Assembly (NCBI GenBank): GCA_030602145.1
Contig: JAUWAH010000049.1
Span: 1-10,074, forward strand
From: Desulfobulbus sp.
GTDB lineage: Bacteria; Desulfobacterota; Desulfobulbia; Desulfobulbales; Desulfobulbaceae
Reading direction: 5' to 3'
Length of the DNA: 10,074 bases
Every line of letters starts with the position of its first letter. Position 1 is the stretch's first letter. Under the pieces are notes generated by a model. It was not told the origin of the DNA, ran no database searches, and was given only the letters and a program-made list of their open reading frames with translations. Shown here piece by piece: positions 5,715 to 10,074 of this stretch. A program made the translations under genes and the position numbers.

Positions 5715-6387
5715 GTTTTGAGTGGTTTTTTCGGAAGTGGCTGTAAAGAATGTTGTTATCGGAATGGTTTTAGGGCTTTTCTCCAGGGTCTCTAGAGCGT
5801 ATCTGAGCTAGATGTTTGAGCCGTAGGTACGAAATTGCCCCAAAGAATCTTGCCCGACCTGACCTGTCGGAATTTCATTCCCCCTTCCCTTCCCGTCTCT
5901 TTCGATCGCCACTTGAAAGAACACCCTGCCTGAATTTTCAGGGGCAGAGTGTAGAGCGGTTTCCCGGATATGGTGTTGGTGCGTTGACGCAGGAAGCAGA
6001 GGCCCTTACGAATAGCCCCCGTTTTTCTCTGCGCTCCCGCCTCTTTGCCATGATGGATAACATCGCTCTTTGTTTTCCTCATAGAACATTGCACAGGAGC
6101 TATGCTGTTTATTTAACAACTTATTAAAAAAGTTTTGTGGTGTGATGAAAGGAGGCTCCTCTTCGCAAGGGAGGCGCGCAGGCGGTCCGGGGCTCTAGGG
6201 CGCATGACGGTATCCAACAACAGGACTGGCGTGCGGATTTCTCCACGCTTGATGCTCGACCGGAGCGAACAGGCGGTTTCCAAACGGCAACACCACGTCG
6301 TTGTACATTGAAAACAGGGACTCGATTTAACATTTATTTCTCTGGAGGATCCCGCGTCAGCGGGGTTCGCCGCAAAAGGATGCGTCT
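5715..6387 (+). other. About 670-nt apparent leader of sucC, no convincing gene
   Basis: No reading frame here has a ribosome-binding site plus recognisable protein content. Two very short frames exist at 5750 (7 codons) and 5764 (15 codons) just after the promoter. Hairpins seen include CTGCC-TGAA/TTCA-GG-GGCAG (5926-5947), CTCC.CTT/AAGGGAG (6156-6173), GCGTG/CACGC (6229-6248) and one ending just before the sucC ribosome-binding site (6347-6368). I see no T-box, cobalamin-riboswitch or other RNA motif that I can name. It may be a structured leader, contain a separate small RNA, or hold a second, closer promoter that I could not recognise. Confidence 0.4.
6347..6368 (+). promoter_or_regulatory. 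Hairpin just upstream of the sucC ribosome-binding site
   Basis: CCCGC (6351-6355) pairs with GCGGG (6360-6364) around the 4-nt loop GTCA, extended by three or four weaker pairs to 6347/6368. It ends 6 nt before the AAAGGA ribosome-binding site (6375-6380). An extra GGAGG (6344-6348) overlaps the left foot of the stem. Confidence 0.4.
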
Positions 6388-7545
6388 ATGAAAATTCATG
6401 AGTATCAGGCCAAGGAACTCTTCCGAAAATTTAATGTACCTACCCCCAAAGGGAAACTCGCTTTCACTGCAGAGGAAGTAGAGAAAATTGCCGAGGAATT
6501 CGGCTATCCGGTTGTTGTCAAGGCTCAGGTGCATGCTGGTGGTCGCGGCAAGGGCGGTGGTGTGAAATTGGCGAAGACGAAAGCAGACGTCAAACCTGTT
6601 TCCGATTCCATCATCGGCATGACCCTCGTTACCAAGCAGACCGGCGCTCAGGGGAAAAAAGTTCGCAAGGTTTTGGTTGAAGAAGGACTGAACATCAAAA
6701 AAGAGCTGTACATGTGTATCATTCCCGATCGCGAAACCGCAACCGTCGCTATTATCTGTAGCCAAGACGGCGGTATGGACATCGAGGAAGTAGCGGCCAA
6801 GACCCCCGAACGGATCATCACCGTCAATGTCAGCCCCATCACCGGATTCCAGCCGTTCCATGCCCGCAAGATCTGTTTCGGCCTTGAGATCGAGAAAGAT
6901 CTGCAAAAGAAGATGTCCGCCCTTGTCAAGAATCTCTACGAGTTGTTCGTTGCTTATGATTGCTCCATGGTCGAGATCAATCCGCTGATCATCACCGCAG
7001 AAGGCGATATCCTTGCTTTGGATGCCAAAATGGACATCGACGGCAATGCCATGTTCCGCCATCCCGATGTCAAGGAAATGCGGGATATCGACGAAGAAGA
7101 TCCTGTCGAGGCCGAGGCCGCTCAGTACGGCCTGAACTATATTAACCTGGAAGGCAATGTCGGCAACATCGTCAACGGTGCCGGTCTGGCCATGGCTACC
7201 ATGGATATCGTCAAGATGGCGGGCGCCTCTCCGGCCAACTTCCTCGATGTCGGCGGCGGCGCTAACGCCGAGGCCATTGAGAACGGTTTTCGCCTGATCA
7301 TGAAGGATCCGGCGGTTAAGGGTATTTTGATTAACGTCTTTGGTGGCATCCTCCGCTGTGACATTCTAGCCAAGGGTGTTGTGCAAGCGGCCACCAAATT
7401 GAAACTTTCCGTGCCGGTTGTTGTGCGGATGGAAGGAACCAACGTCGAGGAAGGCCGGAAAATCCTCGCCGAGTCCGGACTTGACCTGATCAATGCCAAA
7501 GATCTGGCCGATGCTGCCGAGAAAGTTGCCAAGATCGTATCCTGA
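6388..7545 (+). CDS. sucC: Succinyl-CoA synthetase (ADP/GDP-forming) beta subunit
   Basis: Protein of 385 residues, the normal SucC length, encoding the nucleotide-binding subunit. The enzyme interconverts succinyl-CoA and succinate with NDP phosphorylation in the cytoplasm. It opens with the family N-terminus MKIHEYQAKELF. The ATP-grasp loop AGGRGKGGGVK lies at 50-60, the metal-binding EINPL at 196-200, and the NVFGGI segment at 316-321 in the C-terminal domain that contacts the alpha subunit. AAAGGA sits 7 nt before the ATG. It is followed by sucD after 144 nt. With the carboxyltransferase gene behind, it fits a methylmalonyl-CoA pathway of propionate formation or oxidation as well as, or rather than, an ordinary citric-acid cycle. 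ATP versus GTP preference cannot be read safely from the sequence. Confidence 0.96.
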   Translation: MKIHEYQAKELFRKFNVPTPKGKLAFTAEEVEKIAEEFGYPVVVKAQVHAGGRGKGGGVKLAKTKADVKPVSDSIIGMTLVTKQTGAQGKKVRKVLVEEGLNIKKELYMCIIPDRETATVAIICSQDGGMDIEEVAAKTPERIITVNVSPITGFQPFHARKICFGLEIEKDLQKKMSALVKNLYELFVAYDCSMVEINPLIITAEGDILALDAKMDIDGNAMFRHPDVKEMRDIDEEDPVEAEAAQYGLNYINLEGNVGNIVNGAGLAMATMDIVKMAGASPANFLDVGGGANAEAIENGFRLIMKDPAVKGILINVFGGILRCDILAKGVVQAATKLKLSVPVVVRMEGTNVEEGRKILAESGLDLINAKDLADAAEKVAKIVS

Positions 7546-7689
7546 AAAGAATGAGTTGCGAAAGGCCGCACCTCTCCAAGCGTTCGAGAGTACACCTTGC
7601 CGCCGGGAAGAGGGGACGCCAATCACGACGTAGAACTGTGATTACTCAGAATTCAGAGGCATATAACTTTCTACCCATAGAGGAAAACA
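7546..7689 (+). other. sucC-sucD intercistronic region with small hairpins
   Basis: The 144-nt gap contains AATCAC (7621-7626) pairing with GTGATT (7638-7643) and CTCTC (7572-7576) pairing with GAGAG (7586-7590). Neither is followed by a T-run, so I see no terminator. A good GAGGA (7680-7684) precedes sucD. The hairpins may be processing or stability elements. Confidence 0.35.
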
Positions 7690-8565
7690 ATGAGCGTTTT
7701 TGTTAATAAAAATACCCGATTAGTTGTACAAGGCATCACTGGTCAGGAAGGACAATTCCATACCCGCTCCTGTATCGCCTACGGCACCAACGTCGTTGCT
7801 GGCGTTACCCCCGGCAAAGGCGGTCAAAAAATGGACGATGTCCCGATCTTCAACTCCGTCAAGGAAGCTCGCGAGAAAACCGGTTGCAACGCCTCCATGA
7901 TCCTCGTTCCCCCGCCTTTTGCCGCCGATGCCATCATGGAAGCTGCCGATGCGGGTATCGAATTGGTGGTCTGCATCACCGAAGGTATTCCGGTTCTCGA
8001 TATGATGCGGGTTAAAAATTACCTGAACACCAAGCCCACCCGTCTCATCGGTGGAAACTGCCCCGGCATCATCACCCCTGGTGAGTGCAAGATCGGCATT
8101 ATGCCTGGACCGATGCACAAACCCGGTGGTCCTTGGGGCGTTGTTTCCCGCTCTGGAACACTCACCTACGAGGCTGTTCATCAGTTGACCCAAGTCGGCT
8201 TCGGTCAGACCACCTGCATCGGCATCGGCGGCGACCCCATCAACGGCACTAACTTCATCGATTGCCTCGAAGCCTTTGCCGCAGACCCTGACACCAAGGC
8301 CATCGTCATGATCGGTGAGATCGGCGGTAACGCCGAAGAAGATGCCTGCGAATGGATCAAGGCCAATACCAAGAAGCCGGTCGTCGGTTTCATCGCCGGT
8401 CTGACGGCTCCTCCTGGCCGCCGCATGGGCCATGCCGGTGCCATCGTTAGTGGAGGTAAGGGTACCGCCGAAGCTAAGATCGAAGCCATGAAGGCCAGCG
8501 GCGTTCATCATTGCGCCAACCTTGGCAAGTTGGGCGAACTCTGCAAGCAAGTATTCAAAGGTTAA
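7690..8565 (+). CDS. sucD: Succinyl-CoA synthetase alpha subunit
   Basis: Protein of 291 residues, the usual SucD length. This subunit binds CoA and carries the histidine that is phosphorylated during catalysis. Seen: the N-terminal Rossmann CoA-binding segment [10 protein letters not shown] (12-21), PPPFAADAI (75-82), [12 protein letters not shown] (121-132) and SRSGTLTYE (153-161). The phosphohistidine is His248 in [18 protein letters not shown] (243-260). GAGGA lies 5 nt before the ATG. The next gene, a carboxyltransferase, begins 103 nt downstream with a stable hairpin between them. The protein is complete, with all key residues present. Confidence 0.96.
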   Translation: MSVFVNKNTRLVVQGITGQEGQFHTRSCIAYGTNVVAGVTPGKGGQKMDDVPIFNSVKEAREKTGCNASMILVPPPFAADAIMEAADAGIELVVCITEGIPVLDMMRVKNYLNTKPTRLIGGNCPGIITPGECKIGIMPGPMHKPGGPWGVVSRSGTLTYEAVHQLTQVGFGQTTCIGIGGDPINGTNFIDCLEAFAADPDTKAIVMIGEIGGNAEEDACEWIKANTKKPVVGFIAGLTAPPGRRMGHAGAIVSGGKGTAEAKIEAMKASGVHHCANLGKLGELCKQVFKG

Positions 8566-8580
8566 TGTGGCCAAAACAGT

Positions 8581-8612
8581 CACTGTTTCGACACGAAGGC
8601 GTCGGAACAGTG
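8581..8612 (+). other. Stable hairpin between sucD and the carboxyltransferase gene
   Basis: CACTGTTTCGAC (8581-8592) pairs with GTCGGAACAGTG (8601-8612) over 12 positions with one G-T pair and an 8-nt loop. The exit side is only mildly T-rich, so it is a weak or partial terminator, or a processing/stability element, rather than a full stop. The left arm also belongs to the DNA palindrome AAACAGT-C-ACTGTTT (8574-8588). Confidence 0.6.
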
Positions 8613-8668
8613 GTTGTCTTCATTTTCAAGCACGGAATTTCAATTGAATTCTGCAGCAAGGAGACAGC

Positions 8669-10074
<1,406 letters not shown>

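Noticed and set aside
6088..6117. TTGCAC with TTTAAC at 17-nt spacing as a closer sucC promoter
   Set aside because: Too few consensus positions to separate it from chance in this AT-rich stretch; the promoter at 5679 is far better.
5792..6333. Open frames of 69-103 codons on both strands in the gap before sucC
   Set aside because: They have no ribosome-binding site or recognisable domain, and their composition is not protein-like. The plus-strand one starts at a TTG.
7720..8583. 287-codon minus-strand open frame opposite sucD
   Set aside because: It is a shadow of sucD, with no ribosome-binding site or domain.

Overview
The window reads as a chromosomal segment from a GC-rich anaerobic Desulfobacterota-type bacterium. 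My best guess is the Desulfobulbales or a neighbouring lineage that ferments or oxidises propionate. This rests on gene content (sucC-sucD next to a biotin-dependent carboxyltransferase beta subunit, a two-subunit LeuCD-type hydro-lyase, a YejA-type binding protein) and on remembered family resemblance, not on a database search.

Left part, minus strand (1-2300): leuC, leuD and a PaaI-like hot-dog thioesterase that is cut by the window edge, all read leftward. The leuC-leuD gap holds a 76-nt imperfect inverted repeat that looks like a dispersed palindromic element. A perfect 13-bp hairpin lies between leuD and the thioesterase. The divergent gap 2301-2544 carries a plausible promoter for each direction.

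Middle part, plus strand (2545-5445): a full-length YejA-family peptide-binding protein with a signal peptide but no permease genes beside it, closed by a hairpin-plus-T-run terminator. Next comes a 322-residue protein joining an N-terminal P-loop ATPase region to a C-terminal Asp23/YloU-like domain. This is the most unusual coding sequence here. A strong terminator follows it.

Gap 5446-6387 (942 nt): no convincing gene. It holds one strong and one weaker terminator, then a near-consensus promoter (TTGACT, 18-nt spacer, TATAAG), then about 670 nt of apparent untranslated leader with scattered hairpins before sucC.

Right part, plus strand (6388-10074): sucC, sucD and a carboxyltransferase beta subunit of the propionyl-CoA carboxylase/methylmalonyl-CoA transcarboxylase family, open at the right edge. 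Each has its own good ribosome-binding site, with 103-144 nt gaps. Together they link succinate, succinyl-CoA, methylmalonyl-CoA and propionyl-CoA, as in the propionate (mmc-type) clusters of syntrophs and Desulfobulbus-like bacteria. The mutase, epimerase, biotin carrier and partner subunits would have to lie outside the window.

I found no tRNA, rRNA, CRISPR array, insertion sequence or phage gene.
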